From Microbulbifer thermotolerans (GTDB lineage: Bacteria > Pseudomonadota > Gammaproteobacteria > Pseudomonadales > Cellvibrionaceae), in contig NZ_FOKT01000006.1 in assembly GCF_900112305.1 (NCBI RefSeq), positions 248,001-312,000 of the forward strand: a stretch of DNA of 64,000 nucleotides, in the 5' to 3' direction. Made by a program: the position numbers and the translations under genes. Positions within the stretch are counted from its first letter, which is position 1. Each line of letters opens with the position of its first letter. Below, piece after piece: positions 8,403 to 16,828 of the stretch. Below the pieces are notes generated by a model. The model was not told the DNA's origin. It was given only the letters and a program-made list of their open reading frames with translations, and searched no databases.

Positions 8403-9485
8403 TTAAGCCGGAAACGCGTTCGGCTCCGGCAATGGCAACGGCAGTTGTTCCGGTCCCATTTCTGCGCGCAAGTCTTTGAGTTTTACTCCCATCCCCAGCA
8501 GGCGGATAGGGGCTGGCCGTCTGTGCCAGCACTGGCACAGCAGCTGTCTGAACTCGGAAATACGGCAGGTATGGCTGGCCCGCTCTTGGGTCATAATGGA
8601 AAAATCATTGTATTTCACTTTCACTGTGGCACCGCTGATTGTGTAGCGGTCGCCCAGTTTTTCCATACGTTGCAGCAGGCGCATATAGAGCCCGGTCAGC
8701 TGTTCCAACCACTCCTCCAGGCTCTTGAGGTCCTCGCTGAAGGTGTGTTCGATACTAAGGCTTTTGCGTGAGCCGTCGCCGTTGACGGGACGCTCGTCGA
8801 TACCCCGGCACAGTTCATACAGGCGGCGGCCGAACTTTCCGTAATCCTGAGTCAGCTCGATCAGGGAAATGGTGCGCAGGTCCGCGCAGGTGTGGATGCC
8901 CCGTCGGCGCATTTTTTCCGCTGTCACTCTTCCTACGCCGTGGATCTTCGCCACCGGCAGGCGCAGTACAAACTGGTCCACCGCGTCCGGTGTGATCACC
9001 GTGAGTCCATCGGGTTTGCGCCAGTCGCTGGCGACCTTGGCGAGAAATTTGTTCGGCGCCACCCCGGCGGAGATGGTGATGCCCAATTCCTCGCGCACTT
9101 GCCGGCGTATGGCTTCCGCCATCAGGGTGGCGCTGCCCTGGCAGTGGTCGCTGTGGCTGACATCCAGATATGCCTCGTCCAGCGACAGGGGTTCAATGGT
9201 TTCGCTGTAACGCAGAAAAATATCCCGGATCTGGCGGCTGACCTCGCGATATTTGTTCATGTTGCCGGGTACTACAATCAATTCAGGGCAGAGCTTTTTT
9301 GCCTGCGCCGTGGGCATGGCGGAACGCACGCCGTAGCTGCGCGCCTCGTAATTGCAAGTGGAGATCACCCCGCGCCTGTCGCTGGCACCGCCCACGGCGA
9401 GTGGGCGACCGCGCAGATTCGGGTCGTCCCGCATTTCGACCGACGCGTAGAAACAGTCGCAATCGCAGTGGATGATTTTTCGCAT
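8403..9485 (-). CDS. dinB: DNA polymerase IV (Y-family translesion polymerase)
   Basis: 360 residues, the normal size for Pol IV. The N-terminus MRKIIHCDCDCFYASVEMRD matches the conserved family start, so the long upstream open frame is discarded. SLDEAYLDVS carries the catalytic Asp-Glu pair, followed by the helix-hairpin-helix thumb (KIHGVGRVTAEKM) and the little-finger domain. It performs error-prone bypass of damaged template. A LexA-like box overlapping a TATAAT hexamer lies directly before the ATG, which indicates SOS control and possibly a leaderless transcript. Confidence 0.96.
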   Translation of the reverse strand: MRKIIHCDCDCFYASVEMRDDPNLRGRPLAVGGASDRRGVISTCNYEARSYGVRSAMPTAQAKKLCPELIVVPGNMNKYREVSRQIRDIFLRYSETIEPLSLDEAYLDVSHSDHCQGSATLMAEAIRRQVREELGITISAGVAPNKFLAKVASDWRKPDGLTVITPDAVDQFVLRLPVAKIHGVGRVTAEKMRRRGIHTCADLRTISLIELTQDYGKFGRRLYELCRGIDERPVNGDGSRKSLSIEHTFSEDLKSLEEWLEQLTGLYMRLLQRMEKLGDRYTISGATVKVKYNDFSIMTQERASHTCRISEFRQLLCQCWHRRPAPIRLLGMGVKLKDLRAEMGPEQLPLPLPEPNAFPA

Positions 9486-9486
9486 G

Positions 9487-9502
9487 CTGGGATTATATAC
9501 AG
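9487..9502 (-). promoter_or_regulatory. Putative LexA box / -10 element of dinB
   Basis: On the minus strand the 16-mer CTGTATATAATCCCAG matches the gammaproteobacterial LexA consensus (CTGT, AT-rich centre, ACAG) at about 13 of 16 positions and contains a TATAAT hexamer. It ends one base before the dinB ATG, so repression and the -10 would coincide. The right half-site is imperfect (CCAG for ACAG). Confidence 0.6.
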
Positions 9503-9561
9503 TGTGCGGCTTGGGTAGAAAGCGGTTGCGGTCAATGGAGCCAATAGTGGAAAGGTGGATT

Positions 9562-10095
9562 ATGAGCCGGATTCCTCTGGTGGAATTCCCGACGGAAGAC
9601 AGGGTGGAGGCGGTCTTTGCCGAGATTGAGGATGAGCTGGGCGCGATTCCCAGTATCTTCCGCGCGTTTGCACACCAGCCGGATCTGTTAGAGGCCAGCT
9701 GGCACCGGTTTAAGGCGGTGATGGTGCACGGTGTCCTGTCGCCGCAGCTCAAGGAGGGGATGGGGCTGGTGATTTCCGCGGACAACCACTGCAATTACGG
9801 CATTTACCACCACAGCAGCAATCTGGAAGATTTGGGGGTGGATCCGGCGGAAGTGATGCGCATTCGCGTTGATCCCAAGCATGTGCACTATTCCGAGAAA
9901 GAGCATGTGCTATTCGATTTGGCCCGCAAGGCTAATCTGTCGCCCAACGATCACGGTGAGCATCTGATTTCCAAGGCGCAGAAGCTGGGTGCCCGGGACG
10001 ATGAAATCATCGAGGCCCTGGCGGTGATGGAGCTGGTGGTGGGGTTTAACCGGGTGGCGGATGTGCTGGGCCTTGAGCCGCAGAGAGACAGGTAA
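9562..10095 (+). CDS. Carboxymuconolactone decarboxylase / AhpD-like protein
   Basis: 177 residues from the ATG at 9562 (AAAGGTGG before it). The all-helical AhpD-like fold is indicated by LKEGMGLVISADNHCNYGIYHHSSNL, the position of the peroxidatic CxxC and His motif. Here the second Cys of the usual CxYC is Gly (CNYG), so a classical two-cysteine alkylhydroperoxidase cycle is unlikely. The family includes peroxidase-related proteins of unknown role. A strong terminator follows, shared with the convergent ferredoxin gene. Confidence 0.75.
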   Translation: MSRIPLVEFPTEDRVEAVFAEIEDELGAIPSIFRAFAHQPDLLEASWHRFKAVMVHGVLSPQLKEGMGLVISADNHCNYGIYHHSSNLEDLGVDPAEVMRIRVDPKHVHYSEKEHVLFDLARKANLSPNDHGEHLISKAQKLGARDDEIIEALAVMELVVGFNRVADVLGLEPQRDR

Positions 10096-10126
10096 AGACA
10101 GTGGCCGCTTCGCGCGACAAATAAAA

Positions 10127-10151
10127 GAAAAGCCGTCGGTGACGGCTTTTC
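10127..10151. terminator. Bidirectional rho-independent terminator
   Basis: AAAAGCCGTC, a GGT loop region and GACGGCTTTT form a GC-rich hairpin flanked by A and T runs on both sides. It sits between the AhpD-like gene (+) and the ferredoxin gene (-), so it can stop transcription from either side. Confidence 0.85.
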
Positions 10152-10161
10152 GTTGATTGGT

Positions 10162-10485
10162 TCAGCGCTCTAGATGCTCCAGTTTGCCTTTTTTGCCGTC
10201 CCACTCTTCGGCGTCCGGCAGTGGGTCTTTTTTCTCAGTGATATTGGGCCAGATCTCCGCCAGCTCCGCGTTCAGTTCAATAAATTCCAGCTGATCTTCG
10301 GGTACCTCATCCTCTGAGTAGATCGCGTTGGCGGGGCATTCGGGTTCACACAGGGCACAATCGATACACTCGTCGGGGTGGATTACCAGGAAGTTGGGGC
10401 CTTCGTAAAAACAGTCCACCGGGCAGACTTCCACACAGTCGGTGTATTTACACTTGATGCAGTTTTCCCCAATTACGAATGTCAT
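10162..10485 (-). CDS. fdxA: 7Fe-type ferredoxin
   Basis: A 107-residue ferredoxin. Cysteines at 9, 12, 17, 21 and 25 and a second set at 40, 43, 46 and 50 ([12 protein letters not shown]) fit one [3Fe-4S] and one [4Fe-4S] cluster, as in Azotobacter/Pseudomonas FdxA. The long acidic C-terminal tail (about residues 57-107) is typical. It lies directly downstream of mutS on the same strand, an arrangement common in gammaproteobacteria. It serves as a cytoplasmic electron carrier, partner unknown. Confidence 0.95.
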   Translation of the reverse strand: MTFVIGENCIKCKYTDCVEVCPVDCFYEGPNFLVIHPDECIDCALCEPECPANAIYSEDEVPEDQLEFIELNAELAEIWPNITEKKDPLPDAEEWDGKKGKLEHLER

Positions 10486-10610
10486 CTTTGTCCCTCGCTA
10501 CGCCCTTTACTGACGGGGCCATGATTCTGTGAAGCTGCGGATTTTATCAGCTGCTGGCGCGAATTGTAGTGGCTTTTCAGTCGAATTGGTTGGGTGTTTA
10601 TAACCGAAGG

Positions 10611-10638
10611 GCGGGCGGCGGCCACCAAAGCCGCCCGC
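10611..10638 (-). other. GC-rich hairpin downstream of mutS
   Basis: GCGGGCGGC and GCCGCCCGC form a perfect 9-bp stem with a 10-nt loop just past the mutS stop. There is no T-run after it in the minus direction, so it is a weak terminator candidate or an mRNA 3' end stabiliser. Confidence 0.4.
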
Positions 10639-10648
10639 TTAGCGGCGG

Positions 10649-13279
10649 TTACAGCAGTTTCTGCAACTCGTAGAGTTTTTCCAGCGCCTGGCGCGGCGTC
10701 AGATTGTCCGGGTCCAGTTCTTCCAGGGCTTCCACCGCCGGGTGGCTGGGGGCGCCGAAGAGGTCCACCTGCTGTGGTGACGCGGGCTCGGGGCGGGGCT
10801 GCGGGGCCGGTGGGGTCGGGGACACTTCCGGCCGCACTGCCTCCGCGGCCGTCGCGGCGCCGGATTCCAGCGCCGCCAGGCGCTGTTTGGCTTCTTTCAG
10901 CACTTCGCCGGGCATCCCCGCCAGCTTGGCCACCTGCAGACCGTAACTTTTGGACGCGGGGCCTTCCTGGATGCGGTGCAGGAAGACGATGTCGTCGCCG
11001 TGCTCGGTGGCGTCCAGGTGGATATTGGCGGCCAGGGGGCACTGTTGCGGCAAATCAGTCAGTTCGAAGTAATGGGTCGCAAACAGGGTGAAGGCGCGCA
11101 CCTGATCTGACAGATAGTGAGCGCAGGCCCAGGCCAGGGAGAGGCCATCGTAGGTGCTGGTGCCGCGCCCGATTTCGTCCATGAGCACCAGGCTGTGCTC
11201 GGTGGCGTTGCGCAGGATATTGGCGGTCTCGGTCATTTCCACCATAAATGTGGAGCGGCCACCCGCCAGGTCATCGGCGCTGCCGATGCGGGTGAAGATG
11301 CGGTCCAGCAGGCCGATTTTGGCCGCGTCCGCCGGCACATAGCTGCCCACATGGGCCAGCAGGGCGATCAGTGCCGTCTGGCGCATATAGGTGGATTTAC
11401 CGCCCATGTTGGGGCCGGTGATCACCAGCATGCGGCGGTCGTCACGCAGTTCGATATCGTTGGCCACGAAGGGTTCGTCCAGCACCTGCTCGACCACCGG
11501 GTGGCGGCCGGCGCGGATATGCAAGCCGGGTTCGGTGCCGAGTTCGGGACGGCACAGGCGCAGGTTGTCGGCGCGCTCGGCCAGACAGGCGAGGACATCC
11601 AGTTGCGATACGCCGGCAGCGGCCAGCTGCAGTTCCGCCAGAGACAGGTTTAACTTGTCGATTAGCGCTTCGTAGAGGGCTTTCTCTCGCGCCAGGGCGC
11701 GGCTCTTGGCGGACAGCGCCTTGTCCTCAAATTCTTTCAGCTCTGGAGTGATAAAGCGCTCGGCGTTTTTTAACGTCTGGCGGCGGATGTATTCCGCCGG
11801 GGCCTTGTCGCTCTGGCCGCGGCTGATTTCAATAAAGTAGCCGTGTACCCGGTTGTAGCCCACCTTTAGCGTCGGGATGCCGGTGCGTTCCTTCTCCCGC
11901 GCTTCCAGCTGGATGAGATAGTCGCCGGCGTTTTCACTGATTCCACGCAATTCGTCCAGCTCCGCGTCGTAACCGGGGGCGATGACGCCACCGTCGCGGA
12001 TCACCACCGGCGGGTTTTCCACCAGGGCCCGCTGCAGGAGTTCCACGGTTTCCGGCCATTCGCCGATATCCCGCGCCAGCTCCGCGAGCAGGGGGGCATC
12101 TGTCTCCGCCAGCTGCCTTTGTATTTCCGGGAACTGGGCCAGGGATTGCCCCAGGCGCGCCAGGTCCCGCGGGCGCGCGGAGCGCAGTGCCAGGCGGCCG
12201 AGGATGCGCTCCATATCCCCAACCGGTTTCAAGGCGTCCCGCAGGGGTTCGAAGCGGTAGTCTTGCAGTAGTGCCGCCACGGCGGTCTGGCGGTTGTGCA
12301 GCGTGGTCAGTTGCCGCAGGGGGTTGTTCAGCCAGCGGCGCAGCAGACGGCTGCCCATTGCGGTTTTACAGCTGTCGAACACCGACAGCAGGGTATTGTC
12401 ATCGCCGCCGGACAGGTTTTGGTCGATTTCCAAGTTGCGGCGGGAAGCGGAATCCAACGCCACGGTTTCGTCGCCGCTCTCGGTTTGCAGACTGCGTATA
12501 TGGGGCAGTTCGGTGCGCTGGGTGTCGCGGGCGTACTGTAGCAGGCAGCCGGCGGCGCCGATTGCAGCGTGCATGTGGCTGCAGCCAAAGGCCTCCAGGT
12601 TGAGAGTGCCAAATTGCCGGTTCAGCAGTTGTAACGCCGTTTCCAGCTCGAATTCCCAGGGCGCGCGGCGGCGCAGGCCGGGGCGGCGTTCAATGTCCGC
12701 GGGCAGCGGCAGATCTTCCGCTACCAGCAGCTCCGCGGGGCCGTGTCGGTGCACCTGTTCCGCCAGTGCCTCCAGGGTGTCCACTTCCTGCACCACAAAG
12801 CGGCCGGTGGCCAAGTCCAGCAGCGCCAGGCCGTAGGTGCCGCCGGTTTCGGCGGCGGCTGCCAGCAGGTTGTCGCGGCGTTCGTTCAGCAGCGCTTCGT
12901 CGGTGACGGTGCCGGGGGTGACGATGCGCACTACTTTGCGTTCCACCGGACCCTTGCTCGCCGCCGGGTCGCCGATCTGCTCGCAGATGGCCACCGACTC
13001 GCCCAGTTTGATCAATCGCGCCAGGTAGCCTTCCACCGCGTGGTAGGGGATACCCGCCATCGGAATCGGCTGCCCGCCGGATTTGCCGCGGGCGGTCAGG
13101 GTCACATCCAGCAACTCCGCGGCCTTTTTGGCGTCGTCGTAGAACAGTTCGTAGAAGTCCCCCATGCGGTAGAAAACCAGCTCCTGGGGGTGCTGTGCTT
13201 TGATGCGCAGGTATTGCTGCATCATTGGCGTGTGTTCTGTCTTGGCGGTCTTTTCTTTCTTGTCGGCGATTTTGGGCAT
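10649..13279 (-). CDS. mutS: DNA mismatch repair ATPase MutS
   Basis: 876 residues from the ATG at 13279. The mismatch-binding N-terminus HTPMMQQYL...[11 protein letters not shown] holds the Phe-x-Glu motif that contacts the mismatch; Walker [14 protein letters not shown] and the DEIGRGTS Walker B are near residues 620-700, and the C-terminal ELQKLL tetramer region is present. A GTG/ATG further upstream (to 13327) is open but adds non-family sequence. Cytoplasmic, binds mispairs and recruits MutL. Gene order mutS-fdxA supports the assignment. Confidence 0.97.
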   Translation of the reverse strand: MPKIADKKEKTAKTEHTPMMQQYLRIKAQHPQELVFYRMGDFYELFYDDAKKAAELLDVTLTARGKSGGQPIPMAGIPYHAVEGYLARLIKLGESVAICEQIGDPAASKGPVERKVVRIVTPGTVTDEALLNERRDNLLAAAAETGGTYGLALLDLATGRFVVQEVDTLEALAEQVHRHGPAELLVAEDLPLPADIERRPGLRRRAPWEFELETALQLLNRQFGTLNLEAFGCSHMHAAIGAAGCLLQYARDTQRTELPHIRSLQTESGDETVALDSASRRNLEIDQNLSGGDDNTLLSVFDSCKTAMGSRLLRRWLNNPLRQLTTLHNRQTAVAALLQDYRFEPLRDALKPVGDMERILGRLALRSARPRDLARLGQSLAQFPEIQRQLAETDAPLLAELARDIGEWPETVELLQRALVENPPVVIRDGGVIAPGYDAELDELRGISENAGDYLIQLEAREKERTGIPTLKVGYNRVHGYFIEISRGQSDKAPAEYIRRQTLKNAERFITPELKEFEDKALSAKSRALAREKALYEALIDKLNLSLAELQLAAAGVSQLDVLACLAERADNLRLCRPELGTEPGLHIRAGRHPVVEQVLDEPFVANDIELRDDRRMLVITGPNMGGKSTYMRQTALIALLAHVGSYVPADAAKIGLLDRIFTRIGSADDLAGGRSTFMVEMTETANILRNATEHSLVLMDEIGRGTSTYDGLSLAWACAHYLSDQVRAFTLFATHYFELTDLPQQCPLAANIHLDATEHGDDIVFLHRIQEGPASKSYGLQVAKLAGMPGEVLKEAKQRLAALESGAATAAEAVRPEVSPTPPAPQPRPEPASPQQVDLFGAPSHPAVEALEELDPDNLTPRQALEKLYELQKLL

Positions 13280-13419
13280 GTTTGTCGGTTGAATTGTGAT
13301 CGGTCGTTGGTTTCTCCCGGCGGGCAATGCTTGCCGGCGCGGCAGAATAGCAAAGCGGGGGGGAAACCACTATCGCGATGACAGGCGCGCGGGCTCAGGC
13401 TCGCGTCTGTGCGCCGGTG

Positions 13420-13610
13420 CCTGAGGCGCTTCTGGCTTCTGATGAATACGTGTGAACACTGTCGCTAGTTCCGTGGCGCTCAGGCAATGGGATAGATATT
13501 TCCAAAGCCACGAATACTTCCCTGTAGCTCTGACGGATACATCCCTGTATCCGACAGCTTCGAAACATCCATCCCATCACCTGAGCTTCTCATCCAACTT
13601 CGACGGGTCT
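13420..13610. repeat. Diverged MITE-like element
   Basis: Shares the internal blocks of the full-length element: GCGCTCAGGCAATGGG, TACTTCCCTGTAGCTC, TTCGAAACATCC and CCTGAGCTTC in the same order. Terminal repeats are degraded. It includes the small palindrome GGATACATCCCTGTATCC at 13535-13552, also found at 61608-61625. It occupies the gap between mutS and alr. Confidence 0.65.
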
Positions 13611-13719
13611 CTACCGTCAGGAGGTATATGAAAGAGGTGCTCTAAGAGTAAGTGCGCGACAGATGTCGGATGTCATGTGGGGCTGGGGAATCGCTTGCCT
13701 CAGCACACCAAATGGGTAA

Positions 13720-13732
13720 GAATAAATTATTC
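13720..13732. promoter_or_regulatory. Putative MurR/RpiR-type operator upstream of alr
   Basis: GAATAAATTATTC, perfect 6-bp arms around one central base, in an otherwise GC-rich context about 185 bp before alr. The same 13-mer (14 identical bases with the following G) occurs upstream of the NlpC/P60 operon. The remaining sequence between 13611 and 13916 shows an AT-rich promoter-like stretch (13715-13765) and no convincing gene. Confidence 0.6.
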
Positions 13733-13916
13733 GTGTCGTGTTTATTTTTCTAATTTATTATTGCCCTATGAACCGTCTTCGCCATGTTCTAATGCAGGCG
13801 CACCCGAGTCCCGCCGCGGCAAGACGCCCGTTACTGCGTTTCGCCCTCCTGCCCGCGCCCGCGCCCGCGTATGCGGACCCGGATGTGCGTGTAATCAGCC
13901 AGGGGAGGGAGGCGCT

Positions 13917-15077
13917 ATGAGCAGGCCTTTGCGCGCGGAGATCGATCTGGAGGCGTTGGCGCACAATTACCGCTACGCCAAGTCCCTCAGCCACGGGCGC
14001 ACTCTGGCAGTGATCAAGGCGGATGCCTACGGCCATGGCCTCCTGCGCGTGGCCCAGTGTCTTTGCGGTGGCGACGGCTTTGCGGTGGCGACTATCGAGG
14101 AGGCGGTGGCCCTGCGCGAGGCGGGTTTGCGCAACCGCATATTGGTGCTGGAAGGCGTATTTGACCGCGAGGGGATGTGTGAGGCGGCCTGGCGGCGGCT
14201 GGACCTGGTGGTGCACAGTGGTTATCAACTCGAGCTGCTGAAAGCTCTGCCTGAAACTCGTCCGCTGAGTATCTGGCTCAAGGTCGATACCGGCATGGGG
14301 CGGCTCGGATTCGACGGCGCCGACGCACCCGGTATCTACGCGGACCTGGCCGCACTGTCTGCGGTGCGGGAGTGTGTCCTGATTACGCATCTGGCCTGTG
14401 CCGACGAGGCAGACAGCCCGCACAACCATCTGCAGTTGCAGCGCTTTGACGCCACCGCTCGAGCCATTGAGACGCAGAGCACTGTGCGTCCATTGCCGTT
14501 TGCACAGAGCATTGCCAATTCCGCGGCGCTGATCGGTTTGCCGGATGCGCGCCGCGAGTGGGACCGTGCCGGCGTCATGCTGTATGGGATCAATCCGCAT
14601 ATGGGCACCGCTCAGGATCACAATCTCAAAAGCGCTATGACACTGCGCTCGCGGTTGATTGCCGTGCGTTCAGCGCGGGCGGGCGAGTCGGTTGGCTACG
14701 GCTGCGATTACCGCTTTTACCACGATGGCCGCTTCGGCATTGTCGCCTGCGGTTACGGGGACGGCTATCCGCGCCACGCTCCCTCTGGCACGCCGGTGCT
14801 GGTGTGCGGGCGGCGCGCGCAACTGATCGGGCGTGTTTCCATGGATATGCTGGCGGTGGATCTCTCTGCGATTCCGGAGGCGAGAGTGGGCACTGAGGTG
14901 GAATTGTGGGGCGGGGCACTGCCGGTTGCGGAAATTGCGGCTAGTGCGGGAAGCATCGCCTACGAGCTGCTCACCGGTGTCACCCAGCGGGTGCCGCGCG
15001 TCTACGGCAATGGCACACGGCTGGAAAGCGGCGGGGGCGCTGACCGTGCGGCCGGCCCGGACTCACCCGCGCCTTGA
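13917..15077 (+). CDS. alr: Alanine racemase
   Basis: 386 residues from the ATG at 13917, which has a strong AGGGGAGGG ribosome binding site. PLP-binding Lys34 is in AVIKADAYGHG and the opposing catalytic Tyr261 in VGYGCDYRF, the two bases that exchange the alpha proton. The N-terminal TIM barrel and C-terminal beta domain are complete. It interconverts L- and D-Ala for peptidoglycan. Here it stands beside murein-peptide degradation genes and shares their putative operator, so it may serve catabolism of D-Ala released from wall peptides rather than synthesis (compare DadX). Confidence 0.94.
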   Translation: MSRPLRAEIDLEALAHNYRYAKSLSHGRTLAVIKADAYGHGLLRVAQCLCGGDGFAVATIEEAVALREAGLRNRILVLEGVFDREGMCEAAWRRLDLVVHSGYQLELLKALPETRPLSIWLKVDTGMGRLGFDGADAPGIYADLAALSAVRECVLITHLACADEADSPHNHLQLQRFDATARAIETQSTVRPLPFAQSIANSAALIGLPDARREWDRAGVMLYGINPHMGTAQDHNLKSAMTLRSRLIAVRSARAGESVGYGCDYRFYHDGRFGIVACGYGDGYPRHAPSGTPVLVCGRRAQLIGRVSMDMLAVDLSAIPEARVGTEVELWGGALPVAEIAASAGSIAYELLTGVTQRVPRVYGNGTRLESGGGADRAAGPDSPAP

Positions 15078-15200
15078 CGGTTACGTCAAATGGCTGGGCC
15101 TGAGCGAATTGGTGATGTTGGGGTGACTGAATCACCGGGTCTTTAGTCTATTTTTATCGTTTTTCTTCGCCGGAGTGAATTTTTTATGCATAATGGTGGT

Positions 15201-15213
15201 GAATAAATTATTC
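15201..15213. promoter_or_regulatory. Putative MurR/RpiR-type operator of the NlpC/P60 operon
   Basis: GAATAAATTATTC, identical to the site upstream of alr. A -10-like CATAAT lies just before it (15190-15195), so a bound repressor would cover the transcription start. Located 203 bp before the NlpC/P60 start codon. Confidence 0.65.
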
Positions 15214-15316
15214 GCAAAGGCGTGCTGCGCGGCGGGGTTGGCGGCTGAACTCCCGGGGGCGCGCAGGCATCAGCGTTTGGCAGGATCAAAACTGACGTTG
15301 CTTGTCCGCTTGAACA

Positions 15317-15341
15317 GGGCACATTTAAGTGCCCTTTTTTT
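15317..15341 (+). terminator. Terminator in the leader of the NlpC/P60 operon
   Basis: GGGCAC, a 6-nt loop, GTGCCC and seven T residues. It lies between the predicted promoter/operator (about 15190-15213) and the first gene (15416). It is therefore either an attenuator or the 3' end of a short transcript of about 140 nt, not simply the end of alr, which stops 240 bp earlier. Confidence 0.75.
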
Positions 15342-15380
15342 CATCTTGCGATGGAAAATGATGGTATTAGCTGCAGTGGA

Positions 15381-15418
15381 ATAAGAGGTTGCCCATGCTT
15401 CATAAGAGGTTGCCCATG
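15381..15418 (+). repeat. Tandem duplication of the initiation region
   Basis: The 17-mer ATAAGAGGTTGCCCATG occurs twice with a 21-nt period, each copy containing a Shine-Dalgarno-like AAGAGG and an ATG. Because 21 is a multiple of 3 both ATGs are in frame with the NlpC/P60 gene; the first would lengthen the protein by seven residues before the signal peptide. Confidence 0.85.
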
Positions 15419-16816
15419 ACCAGAATCAATTTGTGGATTGCTATTGTTTTTTTGCTGATGAGTGCCGCCTGCGCGAAGCAGGAGTCGCAGTTCGCCAGTG
15501 AGGCCTCCCCGGACTTTGTCACCGATGTTCCCCTGCTCGAAGAGCGGATGCTGTCTGCCGATTTTTGGATCCGGCGGCTGGCCCGCGACGACGTGCGGCT
15601 CACCGGTGAGGAGATCGCGGCAATGAACGCCGCCAGTTTCGAGCGCGACCCCAACCTCTACGACCTGGATCAATTTCCCGACATTATGCCGCGCGAGCAA
15701 GTGCTGGCCTTGATCGACGGCGTCAGTCGTCCCGCTGCGAGCCCGCGTTTTTTTACCGATGGGCGCCCTGTCACAGAGGAAACCTACGCGCGTCTCGAAG
15801 CCGCGGTACAGCGTTCGGCACTGCCGGAACAGGTGCCGTTGCGCTGGGGGTTGGCGGTGCGGCGCGCGAGCATGCGCAGCTATCCCACAACTGAGCGGGT
15901 ACTCAAGAATCCCGACGACAGGGATTTGGACCGTTTCCAGGAAACCGGTGTGTTTCCCGGTCATCGCTTGGCACTGTTGCACGAGAGTGCGGACGGAAAG
16001 TGGTGGTTTGCGGTGAACTATCACTACGCTGCCTGGCTGCCGAAATCTGCGGTGGCGGAGGGTTCGCGGGAACAGATCACCGCGTGGGAACAGCGCGCAC
16101 CGAGACTGACGGTCACCGGCGCGCAGGTGCGAACGAACTTTAACCCCGAAGAGCCCAGGACCTCGGAAATTTTATTGGATATGGGGGTGTCTTTGCCGCT
16201 GCTGTCCGCACGGGAAGTGGGGCACAATGTGCACGGGCAAAACCCTCATGCGAGCTATATCGTTTCACTGCCGGTGCGTGAGGAAGATGGCAGCCTCGCG
16301 TTCGAGCCGACACTGATCGCGCGCAGCCGCGACGTGACCGTCGGCCACCTCGATTACCGTCCCTCGCTGGTGCTGCGTCAGGCCTTTAAATTTTTAGGGG
16401 AGCGCTATGGCTGGGGACATGACTACAATGGTCGGGACTGCACCGGTTTCGTCGGCGAGGTTTATCAAACTTTCGGTATCCTGATGCCGAGGAATTCCGG
16501 TGACCAGGGTAAAAGTGATTTTGCGCCCACGCGCCGTTTTGCCGAGGGCGATGACAGCGAGCGCCGCGAGGCACTTGAGGATCTCTCTGTGGGAGACCTG
16601 ATTTATATTCCCGGGCACGTGATGATGTATATAGGCCGTGTCAATGGAGAGCCTTATGTGATTCACGATGTGACCGGGCTCAGCTACTACAGCAGTGATG
16701 AAAGCTTGTACAAGGGCACCCTCTCCGGTGTCTCGGTGACGCCGCTGATGCCGCTGCGGCTGGCTTCCGGCAAGCGTTATGTCGACAGCATTTATGCAAT
16801 TAAATCGATTTTTTGA
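15416..16816 (+). CDS. NlpC/P60 lipoprotein peptidase with SH3 domains
   Basis: 466 residues. Type II signal with lipobox SAAC at about residue 19, SH3-like segments in the middle (including the paired 'RASMRSYPT' region), and a C-terminal NlpC/P60 domain with Cys342 (RDCTGFV), His401 (PGHVMMYIG) and His417 (VIHDVTG). This architecture is that of gamma-D-Glu-L-diamino-acid endopeptidases (YkfC/dipeptidyl peptidase VI type), which cut L-Ala-D-Glu from murein tripeptide. The downstream epimerase uses exactly that dipeptide. The translation start region is tandemly duplicated (15381-15397 and 15402-15418), giving a second in-frame ATG at 15395. Confidence 0.88.
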   Translation: MTRINLWIAIVFLLMSAACAKQESQFASEASPDFVTDVPLLEERMLSADFWIRRLARDDVRLTGEEIAAMNAASFERDPNLYDLDQFPDIMPREQVLALIDGVSRPAASPRFFTDGRPVTEETYARLEAAVQRSALPEQVPLRWGLAVRRASMRSYPTTERVLKNPDDRDLDRFQETGVFPGHRLALLHESADGKWWFAVNYHYAAWLPKSAVAEGSREQITAWEQRAPRLTVTGAQVRTNFNPEEPRTSEILLDMGVSLPLLSAREVGHNVHGQNPHASYIVSLPVREEDGSLAFEPTLIARSRDVTVGHLDYRPSLVLRQAFKFLGERYGWGHDYNGRDCTGFVGEVYQTFGILMPRNSGDQGKSDFAPTRRFAEGDDSERREALEDLSVGDLIYIPGHVMMYIGRVNGEPYVIHDVTGLSYYSSDESLYKGTLSGVSVTPLMPLRLASGKRYVDSIYAIKSIF

Positions 16817-16828
16817 CAGGATTCGGCC

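Noticed and set aside
13738-13920. 60-residue frame just before alr
   Set aside because: Overlaps the alr start and promoter-like DNA; Pro/Ala/Arg rich with no family resemblance.
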